Assembly (NCBI RefSeq): GCF_945859705.1
Contig: NC_079136.1
Coordinates: 116,805,028-116,869,027, forward strand
Origin: Episyrphus balteatus
Taxonomy: Eukaryota > Arthropoda > Insecta > Diptera > Syrphidae
DNA: 64,000 nt
Reading direction: 5' to 3'
Shown: positions 50,229 to 61,876 of the stretch, piece after piece
Position numbering within the stretch: position 1 is the first letter of the stretch
Layout: every line of letters begins with the position of its first letter
The notes under the pieces: generated by a model
Seen by the model: the letters and a program-made list of their open reading frames with translations, nothing else
Database searches by the model: none
Told to the model about the DNA's origin: nothing
Translations under genes and position numbers: made by a program

Positions 50229-51122
50229 CTTTTTACTTGTGATATATAGGTACTACAATATCAAGTTATGCATTCGTACAAAAAAAAAGTTGAGATAACA
50301 TTATTCCATGACATTACGATGGTAGAGAATGCCAAAAAAGTGGGTCCCGGAAGTCTGTCTGTCTGTCTGTATAAGGAGCTACAGCCTAAACGGATGGACC
50401 GATTAATGTCAAACTTGGTATGTAGCGTTATTTGGCGACTCTCCAGAGGTGTTTTTGGAATTCATTTTTTTTGGACCAAAAATAACGGTACTTGTCATAT
50501 ACCGATTTTAGTAAAATTGAAATATCTCAAAAACGACTCCAACGATTTTGTTTAAAAAATTCAAATATTAGTTTTAAGCTAAGGTCTATCTTCTAATGAA
50601 AAATTTTCATTATTATCGGAACCGTTTTTTTTTTTCAAATCCGATTATCTCCGAAACTGCTTATTCGATTTCAACGCAACTTGTTGTGAGGAAGAATTTA
50701 TACAATTTAAATAAAAACCAAAAAACAAATTTCCAAAAAAATAATTTTTTTTGAAAAATCAAATTTTCGAAAACGGGACATTGAATTTTTTTGAAATTTT
50801 GTTTTTTGATGTACATTAGTGATTTCTACAAAATGGAATACCAATTTTATTTTAAAACTTTTTTTCAAAAAAATTATTTATAAAAAATTAGTTTTTTTTA
50901 AAAAACGGCTCTAACGATTTTGAAAATTTTTTTTCTAAAAATGCATCTTAATATATCAATCAAAACTGCATACTTGTTTTGGAGGGCAATTTGATTTCAG
51001 ATTTTATTTTATTTAAAAAAAAAACGAATTTTATTTTTTTTTTTCCAAATTTCGATATAAAAAATCTTAAAAATTTAAGCAACTTTAACTCTTAGAACAA
51101 GTTCGTGTGACCCAGTCGTGCA
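50229..51122 (+). repeat. Interspersed repeat R2, copy 2
   Basis: From TTTTTACTTGTGATATATAGG-like sequence to GTGTGACCCAGTCGTGCA. It matches 47805-48550 over most of its length but has an extra segment near 50510-50680 that copy 1 lacks. Confidence 0.75.
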
Positions 51123-51182
51123 TTTTATTTTAGTTTAACAAAGTATTCATATAAATAACTGCTTTCGTAATTAAAATCCAGA

Positions 51183-51645
51183 TTATCCAGCAAAAGTTTT
51201 AACAATGCTACTAAAATGTTGCTGGAATATGGTATTCAAAAATATTAGACACAAAATGGGGTCTAAAACGGAACCTTGTGGCACACCAATACCAATATTC
51301 ATGACTTTACTAAAAACATACCCAACTTCAACTTTTTGAGACCTTTCGCTTAGAAGCAAAGCAATTATTGATTTTACCCAGCTTTATGAGGCTTGTTCAA
51401 TAGAATATCATGATTGACCATTTAAAACGCTCTTTTCAAAAAATAATGATATTGCTTTTTCTGTTGAAAACCTTGTTGCAAAATTTTAAGAATGCATCTT
51501 TCATTGAGCGACCTTCACAAAATCTAAACTGGCTAGACTTCAGAAAGTATGAAAATGATATTGAAATTGATATTTTCTGCTGCCCTTTTTTTAAACAATG
51601 GAATAACTTCCGCAAGTTTTAAACAAACTTGTAACAAATTTCCCT
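51183..51645 (-). pseudogene. Decayed LINE reverse transcriptase fragment
   Basis: Read on the minus strand, 51183-51383 encodes GVPQGSVLDPIL followed by a FAG remnant of the FADD active-site motif. Upstream, in shifted frames, NHDILLNKPHKAG, GRSMKDAFLKF and AEVIPLFKK can be read in the order expected of the fingers-palm part of a jockey/CR1-like reverse transcriptase. At least three frame changes and several stops interrupt it. The endonuclease domain is not seen next to it. It is a dead fragment; limits are approximate. Confidence 0.8.
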
Positions 51646-53099
51646 TAGTTATATCTCTTCTCACAAATTTACAAAACATATACAAGTTCAAGAAATAGTA
51701 TTTGGATCAAAATTATTTGTTTGTTTGTAAATTCACGAAACTAATTTCAATCAAAATCAATATTTGTCTGTCACCTCTGGAGATAGAAATCTTATAATAT
51801 TGCCGACATATCATTTGCACAGGAAATTGTTTTATCCGTGTCGTGTTGTTGGTAAAGTTCCTTCAATAACGACTACAGCCAAAGTTGAAAATTACTTCTA
51901 ATTTCAAATAATTCTCCCTTCGGCATATTGACCTTTTTTCTTTATAAAAAAAAAACTTTCCACGTATCCATTCCCCTGGAACATTATAATTCATTCTACA
52001 TACGTGTTTGCAGTTTGTGCATGCCATTCAATTCGATTCGATTCTCCGAACGATATAAACGCAACATGCATTTCTTTAGGCAATTAGTCCACATGGTCAT
52101 GGTTGAAAACCGTTAACTGAAACACAGCGTCAACTTTGATATCGTTGCTATTAACAACTACTATATCCTATATACCGCTACCTATTGGAATTCCCAAAGC
52201 GTAAATGCCTTTCATAAATCATAATCAAACCTTGAGATGGGTCCCTCGTTCCCACAACGAGTTGATGATGTTGCTGGCTGCTACTGCCACGCATTAGATT
52301 CAAACACACACTCATTTCGTCTCTCTATAAGCGAATTCCCCTGGAGAGTATTCAATTTAGGTAGATGTTTGCCCCCCCCCCCCCCTTTCTACCCTTTGAT
52401 TATATCCCTTTTACCAATATTCAATCTATATATACCTTGGAAGATTGTTGAAGCGTGGGTTTACTCTATATCGTCAAGTTGCAAAATGAGTGAGTGGCGG
52501 CATGGGCCAAGCTTTAACCCGACTTATATCTCATTCTCTTCATTTTATCCTTATACCTTCTACCCGTATAACGTGTGTGACCTGACTGTGTGTGTTGGAA
52601 AAACTTCACAAAGTGTGATTCTCAAAGCCATAACCAGTTAATTAGTTGGACGAAGTTAGTATCTCTAGTACCTGCTGCTGCCCTGGAGACAAAAACCAAA
52701 ACCATTGACACCATCCACATGAACGAACAATAACATTGCTGCTGATGCTGATGTTGCTGCTGCTGATGGTGGTGGTGATGCTGCTGTTGCTTGTACTTGT
52801 GCTTCTGCTGGCAATTCGCTTGTTGTATTCCTATTTAGTAGTCCATATTTTCGTTGTATATGTGTGTTGGGTATACTAGGTAAAGCCTTCGTTTTTATTC
52901 TTCATTCTCGTGCATTGGCACCTCATTTGCCAGACCATCGAACTAGCCGAAACGACCAGACAAGTTTACCTACTCCTTTTGCTTATGGGAAGACAGAGAG
53001 AGTGAGGGACAAAGGTAGAATAGGCGTAAATAGAGATATGGTGTCACCAGATTTTCTTAAACTGGACGAGTTGAATGAAAACTGTTTTTACTCACACCT
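51646..53099. other. No gene seen; unique-looking DNA with simple repeats
   Basis: A 15-base C run at about 52371-52385 and a GCT/GAT/GGT trinucleotide run at 52737-52791. Frame 52237-52641 (134 codons) is open but has no recognised domain and no clear gene context. Confidence 0.4.
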
Positions 53100-54165
53100 T
53101 AAAAATGGCGCCCAACCAAGGACTAACTGCTAATAATGGTTTCTTAGTGTCATTTCTAAGCTGAAATAATGGCTTATTTAGCTGAAAATATTTGAGCAAA
53201 CCTGATCACGTTTCTTGATAAAACTGGCGCCCAACTGAAAGTTAGTCGTTAGCTCGTTAGATACTTTTCTTTCTTTCGTTCTAAATTAAGTATACAGCTC
53301 CTATTTGCTGTGATTATTAAGCTGGAAATGATTTTTTCTATTGAGAAGAACCAAATCAAACCGAAAACTAGTTTCTACTTGCAAACGAAAACTAGTTGTA
53401 AGCAACTTATTTTCATGACCTATTATATATATTTCCGTCACTTAATTGCTGAGAAGAATAAGCATAAAATGAAATTTGCTACTCTGCATAAGGTTGACAG
53501 GCAATCGCAAATTTGTTGCAAGAAACTGTTTTTCAACTGCTGCTTTGATTAACTTGGAAATTTATGATTCCGAAAACATTTTTTTTTCTGTAAAGAGTAA
53601 ACTAAAAATAAAATTTTCTACTGAGTAGAATTAAACTAAATTACTGATTAGGCTGACACGCAACCGAAATTAAATTTCCAACAAACTCCTGGCTTACTGA
53701 AATCGGAAATGTATGCTTCTGACAGCTTATTACTTAGGGTCGCTCTACCCAAAACTAGTTTCCACCAAATGTCTTACAATATTCTGCGAAGTATAGAACT
53801 AAATCTTACCGCGACAACTGATTCCAAGCAACCTAAAACTAGTTGCAAGCAACTGGTTTGCTGAACTCAGAAATGTATGTTTCCAATACCTTTTTGTCGC
53901 TAAGAGTAAACTGAAAATGACATTTGCTACTGAGTAGAACTAAACACAATTTTTGACAAAGCTGGCACACATTCGGAAATTAGTTGTTAGCAACTGTTTG
54001 TCAACTGCTGGTTTGTGGAACTTGAAAGTTTAAGTTACGATGTCTTTTTACAACGCAGAATAAACTGAAAATGATTTTCGTTACTTATTTAAACTAATAA
54101 ATTTTTGCTAAAGCTAGCGTGAAACCGAAAACTAGTTTTTAGCCAACTTTTTTTCTGGTATGTAT
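53100..54165 (+). repeat. Degenerate tandem array, about 120-170-bp units
   Basis: At least eight diverged units begin near 53104, 53224, 53352, 53490, 53652, 53826, 53961 and 54113. Landmarks are GCTGRCRCNCAACCGAAA, AACTAGTTNNNAGCAAC and TACTGAGTAGAACTAAA. The first two units carry an exact TGGCGCCCAAC (53106-53116, 53225-53235). The array is old and noncoding. Confidence 0.65.
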
Positions 54166-55050
54166 CAATTAGTAAACGGAGTATGATTATCATTATTTTC
54201 AGGAACTATTAAAACGGACAAAAAAAAAATAAAAAAAAATGCCCTGGTCACACTTATAATAACCATTGCAATGCAAAGAAGTGAGATGGGCCTAAAGAGC
54301 GAGTAAGGATATTCTAACAAACCTCCCTCCCATACCACCCCCCCCCCCCCTCCCCCTTTCTTCCTCTCACTTTACCACTTCAACTTCTATTATATCATAG
54401 GCAATGGTGTTTTGTGTGTGTTTGCATGGGGTATCGCCATGTCACATGCTTGAATTAAAACCCAATCGATTGAAAAATTTATGTTTCTTTGATGGCATGT
54501 CAACATGCGATTCCAATTCACTGAACATTCGTCCTTGTCCAGTAGTGTTTTTGAAGATGATGCATGGACTTGATTCAATATATACCTACCTTTGTGTATG
54601 TGTATGTATTGTGTGTGTGTCTGTGTATCTACTTCAATATAGTCAATGTTTTGTATCTTGTGATGTTGAAGGTGAAATACTCACTCAGACTGTAACCCCA
54701 TTCTCTTGATTTGGTTTACGCTTTCATGCAAGTGTGATAGAACATGATTAGAGTCACAAGGGAAGCAAGTTGTAGCTATATGGATATTTTGCTTATAAAG
54801 CAAATGATGATATGTCCAGTTTGGTGTATGATTTTTACATCAAACAATCAAGGTTTATTTATTTATATGAGTTGGGGTGTCATGAAGTAGTCTGGGTGAT
54901 TTTGATAATGAGTATGTCAATTTTGATTTTAGCTTTGAAACTTTTTTCTGGGATGTTTAGATAAAAAAAACTTTTTTTTTTTAATGTTTGCAAGTTGTTC
55001 TTGCTGTATGGAACCGTGTTAGAATAATATTATTGTACTTCAGACCAGGC
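54166..55050. other. No gene seen; unique-looking DNA
   Basis: Contains a C-rich run near 54340-54356 and TG-rich sequence near 54595-54625. The 101-codon frame 54404-54709 shows no domain. Confidence 0.4.
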
Positions 55051-55055
55051 AAGTG

Positions 55056-55390
55056 CTCAGAGAAAAAAGGATAACTTTATATCTGGTATATTTAACTTGA
55101 TTTCTGGTATATTTAACTAGTTAATGGTAGATTTAACTATATTATGATTAAATATAACAGAAGTTAAGTTATCCTTTATCAGTTTTCTGGTAAATGAACT
55201 GTTGGCATTTAAACGTTATGCCATTGAGCATGTCCTTGAGCATACATTAAAGTGGTTTATTTATGCAAAGTCTGGTTAAATCCAGCCAGTTTCTGGTTAA
55301 ATCAACCATAGTCTGATTAAATCAACCAGAGTCTGTTTATATCAAACAGAATCTGGTTAAATCAATCAGTATCTAGTTGATATTTCATAT
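55056..55390 (+). repeat. Repeat with palindromic CTGGTTAAATCAACCAG units
   Basis: It begins with CAGAGAAAAAAGGATAACTT, like the MITE ends at 18012. 55085-55150 holds TCTGGTATATTTAACT units, and 55268-55385 holds about five tandem units of TCTGGTTAAATCAACCAG, each nearly self-complementary. A related right end with TTATTTCTGCGTTATTTTCTC lies near 27110-27149. Confidence 0.55.
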
Positions 55391-56770
55391 TACAACCACA
55401 GCCCATTTAAAAAGAGCTCAATTGATAGCCTTTTCAAATAAGTACATTCCTGACAATTGGAAGAGATTTGCAGGTTTGAAGCTGTCGTTTCCACTTTTCC
55501 TACATATAATAACCTAGATTTTTTTATGCATATAATACAAATCTTAAAAATGACCAAAAACGATCAAAAAATTGTTATTATTTCATAGGAAAATTAATAG
55601 CTAGCTTAATAAAACTCCTTCTGATCCCCTGCTTCTTAACAAAAAAAAAAAACAAAATCAACAAAGTAATCAATGTATAGAAATTTATAAAACAAAGAAT
55701 ATTTTTCATCAAATCCGAAAATCTGCAACTGACACTCAAAATTGCATAAATCCAGTATAAGTAATCCACTTAACCAAACAATTTTCGCTATGGTCTTTTG
55801 CACCTCTTCTCAATTTTAATTACAAAATTAACCTTCAATAATGTTAATGGCGGCGTGCTGCCATGTAAATATAATCGAGAAAAAAAAAAAACAATAAAGA
55901 GCTCATTACACATCCTCCACACATTGACTCTTGTCCTCGCTCCCTTTACCATTTCAATATAATATTATTATATGATCATGGGATGATGTAATGCAAATAA
56001 TACTTAAACAAGGACTCGTTAAAAAACAACAAAAACAATACCTAATTAGCATCGAAAATGTTGAAAACAAAAAAAACAAAATTAAATTGTGATTTCCAAG
56101 AGTACCTCTACGCATAATGTAAATTTCAACTGAATGCAATCAAAATTACCAACAAAAAAAGCTGATTTCAAATAAAAGACTATAATCCTTCTTAATAATG
56201 AAATATTTTCCCATTTTCATATAATACATTATATATTTATTTTTTTGTTTTATGTAGGTATAATTAGGTGTCACAAAGGGTTTTGTTTTATATAAAATGA
56301 AGTAAAATAAAATGCAATATATTGAATGAAATTTAATGTACGACAGTTTGATAGTTTTTTTTTTTTTGTATTGAATTTGACTGAATGCTTCCATTTTGAT
56401 ATTTAAATTTCATTCAGCCACTTAACAAGAGGAAACGAATCAAATAAAACTATGGTATTTTTATTTGCAATTTAATTGTTCTTAGAGTGAATATTTTAAA
56501 TTGAGTATTTATTGCGTTTATTGGAAATTAATTTTCTTTATTAATTTTTTATATGAAATAAATAGCGGAAATTCTTTATTTTTTCATTTGTAAATTAAAG
56601 CTTCATTTTTATTTGTTAAAGTTGTGATTTAAAGGTTTCACTTCTAGTATTTGGAAAACCGACGAAGTTAAGAATTCCAGAGTCATGAAAGTAATAAAAA
56701 GCTAGAGCATGTAGGTTAAGTCAAGACAAAAAAAAAGAGGTTATCTGAAAAGCCGGTTTACGGACGATGA
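55391..56770. other. No gene seen; AT-rich DNA
   Basis: Short frames on the minus strand (55578-55769, 56146-56394) are AT-driven and lack domains. Confidence 0.4.
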
Positions 56771-58520
56771 TTTCACGTAATAACGTCGTCAGAAAACAGG
56801 TTGTGTGCTTTTGTTTAAAATGAGTCAGTTAAAGAGTTTACTTTTTTCAAACAATCATAATTTACAAGAAAAAGCTAAAAAAAAAAAAATACCTTTTTAT
56901 ATTCTCATTATATTAATGTTTTAATTTTAAAAGCTTACAAAAAAAAAAATATGCAATTTCAAAGCCAAGTATTTCTTCTTAAGAATAAAACCATTTTTAA
57001 ATTTTTACAATGCGCAAAAAGTATAAAAATAATTTATTGAAAACAATCATTTTCATCAAAAAAAGCAAAAACAACATGAATTTTTATATTCTCACGTCAT
57101 TAATTCCATTTTTATACCATCTGAAAGCTTATTGTCTAAGCTCAAAATACATATATCGATCAGTTCTATGAGACATCTACAAAAAGATCTAGAATTTTTT
57201 GAACTCGATCAAATTTCATTAAAAAAAGCAAAAAAAAAACATTTATTTTTAGGTTCTTAGGCTATGTAATCAATTTTTTGTTTGACAATCTTTAAAAAAT
57301 ATATATTATGTGAAAGCTTATTATTTTACCTTTCATATGACGTATCAATCTTATTTCAAAGATGCCTACAAGAGAAGTTAGAATTTCTTAAAGTCAATCA
57401 TGTCGAAATTCCAGACAGAGATTACGGTACTTCCTACACTGGTGCCTGTTCGGGGGGAAACAGATCTCCACTGGTGTTTTGAGGTTTTTCGCAAGTTTCT
57501 TGATTTAACATTGTGTAGCTTGTAGTTAGTCTACCATTATGTGTGATATACCAAATGAAAGGTAATTGTATCAGAATGCTCATAAAATAAAAATATTAAT
57601 AAAATTACTATTTGCTCTTATAACCTGCTGAATTCTAAAATTTTATTTTACCGTTATCTCAAAATTGTGTCTACGAAAATGATTGAAACTTCGCACACAT
57701 AGTCATGGTCATGGTCTATCATTACTTCATATACTTTATTCCTGTATCTATTAAAGAAAAAAAGATACAAATAAAAAACGATGAAAATCGGTTAAAAACT
57801 GTCAAAAAACGTGTTTTTTTAAAAACTTGTTTCTTCCGTTATTCAGTCAAAACTTAATAATTCCAATTTTTTGCACAACCTACGTGTCCTTTAAGTTAAA
57901 GATTTTTTGAACGCTAAAAAAAAAGCTAAAAATCAAAAACTATCCAAAAATACCCCTAAAAAACAAGGTGTTTTTCAAAAATTCATATTTCGAAACGCAG
58001 AGTGTTGGAAAAAAATCCGTATCAGACGCCTAATTATTTTTCCCTCATCTTTCACCTGGCACCTTCAGAATTGTCAAAAAAAAAATGTCCCGTTCCCAAA
58101 ATCATCATTTTGTCAACACGTGTACAAAGTTCAAACAAAACGTTATGGCTTAGTTTCAAAATTTTTTAGAATTTTTTCTTAAATGCAGTAATTCTTATAT
58201 TAGTCTCATCTATCTAAAGCAAATCAACTCTCTACGACTTCGCGTTTAGATTTTAGCCCAAACTTCATCTTTCCGTTTTACCCCTGTTTACCTTATTAAA
58301 TGACGGAATTTTTAAAAATCCTTTATTTGGATTCAGCTTTAGGTTATTATCTTTCAAATTAGCTATAGAAGATTTTTGTATCTCTAATAGTTTTTTTTTT
58401 ATTTTGAATTTAAATTTTTGCCGCACTGCGAAAGTGCAAGAGTGGAACGTGAGAAAATGACGTGACTTTTTTGTGGTAGCTGCCATGGTTCATCGATTTA
58501 TAAGACGTTATCACGTCAAA
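56771..58520 (+). repeat. Interspersed repeat R1, copy C (longest)
   Basis: The left end TTTCACGTAATAACGTC and the right end read on the other strand, TTTGACGTGATAACGTC, match at 15 of 17 positions, so this copy may be bounded by TIRs. The body aligns with copy A over most of its length and with copy B from 57187 on. No coding frame is shared by all copies, and no target duplication was recognised. Confidence 0.7.
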
Positions 58521-59074
58521 AAAAAAATTATGGGACAAGGGTGTCTACTCTATTCCCCCGGAGGGGCAATTTTCTAATAAAAATGACTTAATTTGGAAAA
58601 AAATTATTAAAAATCATTAAATAATATATTTTCAAGTTAAAAACTACGTCTTTTAATATAATTTTAATTATAGCTGTTTAAAGGACTGGTTTTTGAAAAT
58701 TAATTTTCAAAAATTTTGAAAATAAAGTGAAAAAAAATTTTGAAAATAAAGTGAAAAAAAAATTTAGGACTAATTTTTTTCAAAATTCTATGTAATTAAG
58801 TATCTACTAATTAAGTTAAAATTCAATGCTCTTATTTGATTTTTTAACTAAAACACGAAACTGAATCCAAAAATGTCTTGTCGTTTTCGATAAATTAAAA
58901 AAAAAAAATATTTTTTTTTTTAAGATATACATATTTAGCTATATAATATTTCTGAAAATTAATTTTTCAAAAATTCGGTTTTTCATAACTCCGGTTTTTC
59001 ATAATTTTGACGCACATAACTCTGTCGCGCATCACTCTGGTATTCATAACTCTGATACAATTTCCTAATATACC
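58521..59074. other. No gene seen; AT-rich with CATAACTCTG units
   Basis: About five degenerate CATAACTCYG(GT) units lie at 58980-59062. The rest is AT-rich with GAAAATAAAGTGAAAAAAAA duplicated near 58715-58760. Confidence 0.4.
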
Positions 59075-59585
59075 AGTTTTGGCCTCGGAATGTAAGACAA
59101 AAATATGTTTGTGTGCAAATAACTGAGCCAAAAGACCTCTGAGAAACTTTTGGTTTTCAGTTATAACTAAAGCTTTAAGATACCTTTCTTTTGATATCTC
59201 ATTTGGATAATTTGGAGGAATTTTTTTAAAAATGCATATTTTTCGTCAAAACTGATTTTTTTTTCGAAAATCTGAAAAATATAAATTTGAAATTTGTTTA
59301 CCTAAATAAATAGACCTGTTCGCTATAAGCTTATATCTGTAAGCCAAAACTTGTTTCGAGACTTTGGTCGGCAGACAAACATAAAGACCAAAATATGTTT
59401 GCGTGCAAATAGCTAATTACTCAGAAACCAGACCTTAATGAAACTTTTGGTTTCCATTTGTGAAAAGACCTTTCTTTTAATGTCTCATTTAGTCAATTTG
59501 GTTATTTTTTAAAATGCCCATTTGCCTCTAGTACCTCAAATATTTTAATCTATTTCTCGAATATTTATCTGAAAAGTTTGAATTT
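59075..59585 (+). repeat. Interspersed repeat R3, two tandem units
   Basis: It shares 'gtgcaaataactgagcc', ACTTTTGGTTTTCAGTTAT, TTTTCGAAAATCTGAAAA and ACTTGTTTCGAGACTTTGG with the R3 stretches at 13165 and 22680. The unit restarts near 59390. It directly abuts the MITE at 59590. Confidence 0.65.
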
Positions 59586-59589
59586 TTAA

Positions 59590-59831
59590 CCCTCTGTTGG
59601 CACACCTCTTTTTTGCGAATTTGGTTTATACTTTTTCATGTCGCTAGAACTTTTTTCGGTCTCCTTATTTTATAGAGAATCATATATGAAATTGATGTAG
59701 ACTTTCCCGAGGAATTCAAATATTGTATTCACAATTCAAAAAAAAAGTATTTTCACCCTTATAAAGACACTTTTTTGTGACCACTTTTTATTTTTGTGCT
59801 GCCAAATTCGCATCCGTGTGCCGACAGAGGG
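59590..59831 (+). mobile_element. piggyBac-like MITE P1, 242 bp, copy 2
   Basis: TIRs CCCTCTGTTGGCACAC and CCCTCTGTCGGCACAC (other strand) are flanked by TTAA on both sides (59586-59589, 59832-59835). The body is a reverse-oriented match to 28428-28669 of identical length. This copy has better-preserved ends. It is non-coding and needs a piggyBac transposase supplied elsewhere. Confidence 0.9.
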
Positions 59832-59835
59832 TTAA

Positions 59836-61324
59836 TGACATCCTTTAAAAAAGAACAAAAGAACTCAACAAAACTTACATTTTTGTAGTTCTCCATTTTA
59901 CAAATTTTGTCCCCCTTATAACAAATGTCAATAACATTTTCTAAGGAAATCATTATTATTTTGCAAATTCCAAAAACTTTCTTCTATTTACATTTTGTTC
60001 TCATGTAATTGTTATAAGGTTCAACAATTTTACCGGAATCAATTAATATATAAAATATTTCATGTTCTTCTTCATTGTATTTTGATTAATATTTCCACTC
60101 GTTATATATGGCAATAACTTCACATTCGAAAATTTTTGTCAAAATCGATTTTGTATCAAAAACAAAAATAACAATTGTTTCATTTTTGCATAGTATCCTT
60201 TTGCAGAAGAGATTCAAAAATTTTATACATTCCAAATTGACATGAACTTTCTTACTAAAACGACCGTAGAGCAATGTCTCCTTGTCTCCTTTTGTGTGTG
60301 TTTGAAACTTTAACATTTTTCAATTCTAATTGATATTCAAATATCGAAACTCTCTCCATCATCATAAAATATTTTGTTATTCATATCTACACATCACGAA
60401 CAAAAATTCATATAACATGCAAAAGCACACCTAAAATATAAGTATTTTTTTGTTTATGTATGTGTTTGTGTTGGAATTGGAAATAATTACAAAAACTTTA
60501 TCTCCTCTCGTTATAACGATATCGATTTGAAAATATTTCATTTTAATTTTTGTTGTGTTTGAGAAAGAGACAATGACTTTTCTGTTGTGGTTGTTATAGC
60601 TGGAAGATGGATGAAAAGAGGATAAATTCAATCAAATTTTCAACAGGAATCAATTTTTACAGGATACCCTTATTGATTTTTTTTTTTTTTTTTTTTTACT
60701 TTGTGAAAGAGTCAATATCCATGCAGCCTTCAGCACCTAGGAAAATCGAAAGAGCTTCGGAAGCCATGATGGTTAATTTGTAGATTAAAGTATCCTAACT
60801 ATTGTGGTTACCTTGGACCTTTCTGATGATGGCTTATAAATATGTTGAATGAAAATTTATTTCAATATCCTGCTATCTCTTAGGTATATAATGGATCTTG
60901 GAAAAGACTCTTTATGGGTCAGAATTTTGTATTAAAAAGGGTTTTCGTTGATAAAGATTTTTGGAAGTGAACATTGCAATAGATAAGCAGGTAATGTTTT
61001 TCAAGTCACAGACTAATGTGAATCCCTGGGGTTTTTGTGACAGCACAATTAGTATGTAGTTTTCCTAAAAAATTGGATATCTCAACGTAACGTCCTTGAC
61101 AAGTTTTTCTAATAAAAACTTAAAGCTGAATCTACATTTATCTTCAAATAGTTTTTTTTTTTGTCCAATACCTAATGTGATCTTTTTCAAAAATGATATG
61201 GGTATTTTAAAAATCTTATATTTTGGAGTTTTTGGTATATGTATTTTAAATTTTTCTAGCTTAAATCCCAGATTCTTAATGGAACACATTTTGTTTCGAT
61301 ATTTTTAAAGATTTTTATAGAATT
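59836..61324. other. No gene seen; unique-looking DNA
   Basis: Short frames on both strands (60086-60316 minus, 61096-61308 plus) lack domains. No repeats stand out. Confidence 0.4.
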
Positions 61325-61336
61325 AAAAATTTAAAA

Positions 61337-61683
61337 ATTGCAGGTGGCCATGGCACAGAGGAATGAGTAGATGACTTCAGAGCCAGACATCGTGGGTTCG
61401 AACCCAACGGTCGACTCAGAAGTTTTTTCTAAATCGCCAGCTTAACTGAAGCCACCTGTGCGATAACATGAGACAATTGTCAACGATGTCTCCCCCTCTG
61501 TGCCACGTAGTTATGTGTTATATGTGTTTCTGTTGTTCTTTCTTTCTTTGTCTTTCTCTTTGTTGTATTAATGTCTTGTGCTGTATCAGCAAAATGGACT
61601 AAGTTTCCGAAGCTGTAGTGTGTGTCTAGTCCGTAGATTTATCTTCGGATTAGATTAATATGTAATGTAATGTAATGTAATGT
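61337..61683 (+). mobile_element. tRNA-derived SINE, 347 bp
   Basis: The 5' part holds an A-box-like TGGCACAGAGG (61351-61361) and an exact B-box GGTTCGAACCC (61395-61405), about 33 bases apart, as in an internal pol III promoter. A unique body follows, ending in tandem TAATG units (GTAATGTAATGTAATG). It is flanked by a perfect 12-bp duplication AAAAATTTAAAA (61325-61336 and 61684-61695). The intact duplication and promoter suggest a recent insertion driven by a LINE. Confidence 0.9.
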
Positions 61684-61876
61684 AAAAATTTAAAAGTATC
61701 AATTTATGGATATAATAAAAATGCGTTAAAAATTTAATTTATAAAAATATAAATTGATAGTTATGCATACAATTTTTTTAAAATTTTGTTACAATTATTG
61801 ATAAAGCAACTTTCAAGCTAGCCTTTAATAAAAAATCCACTTTCAAAAATTGAAATAATTACAATTTTTATAGATA

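Noticed and set aside
52237..52641. 134-codon plus-strand frame as a host gene
   Set aside because: It starts with a plausible Met but runs through a C homopolymer and shows no domain or splice context.
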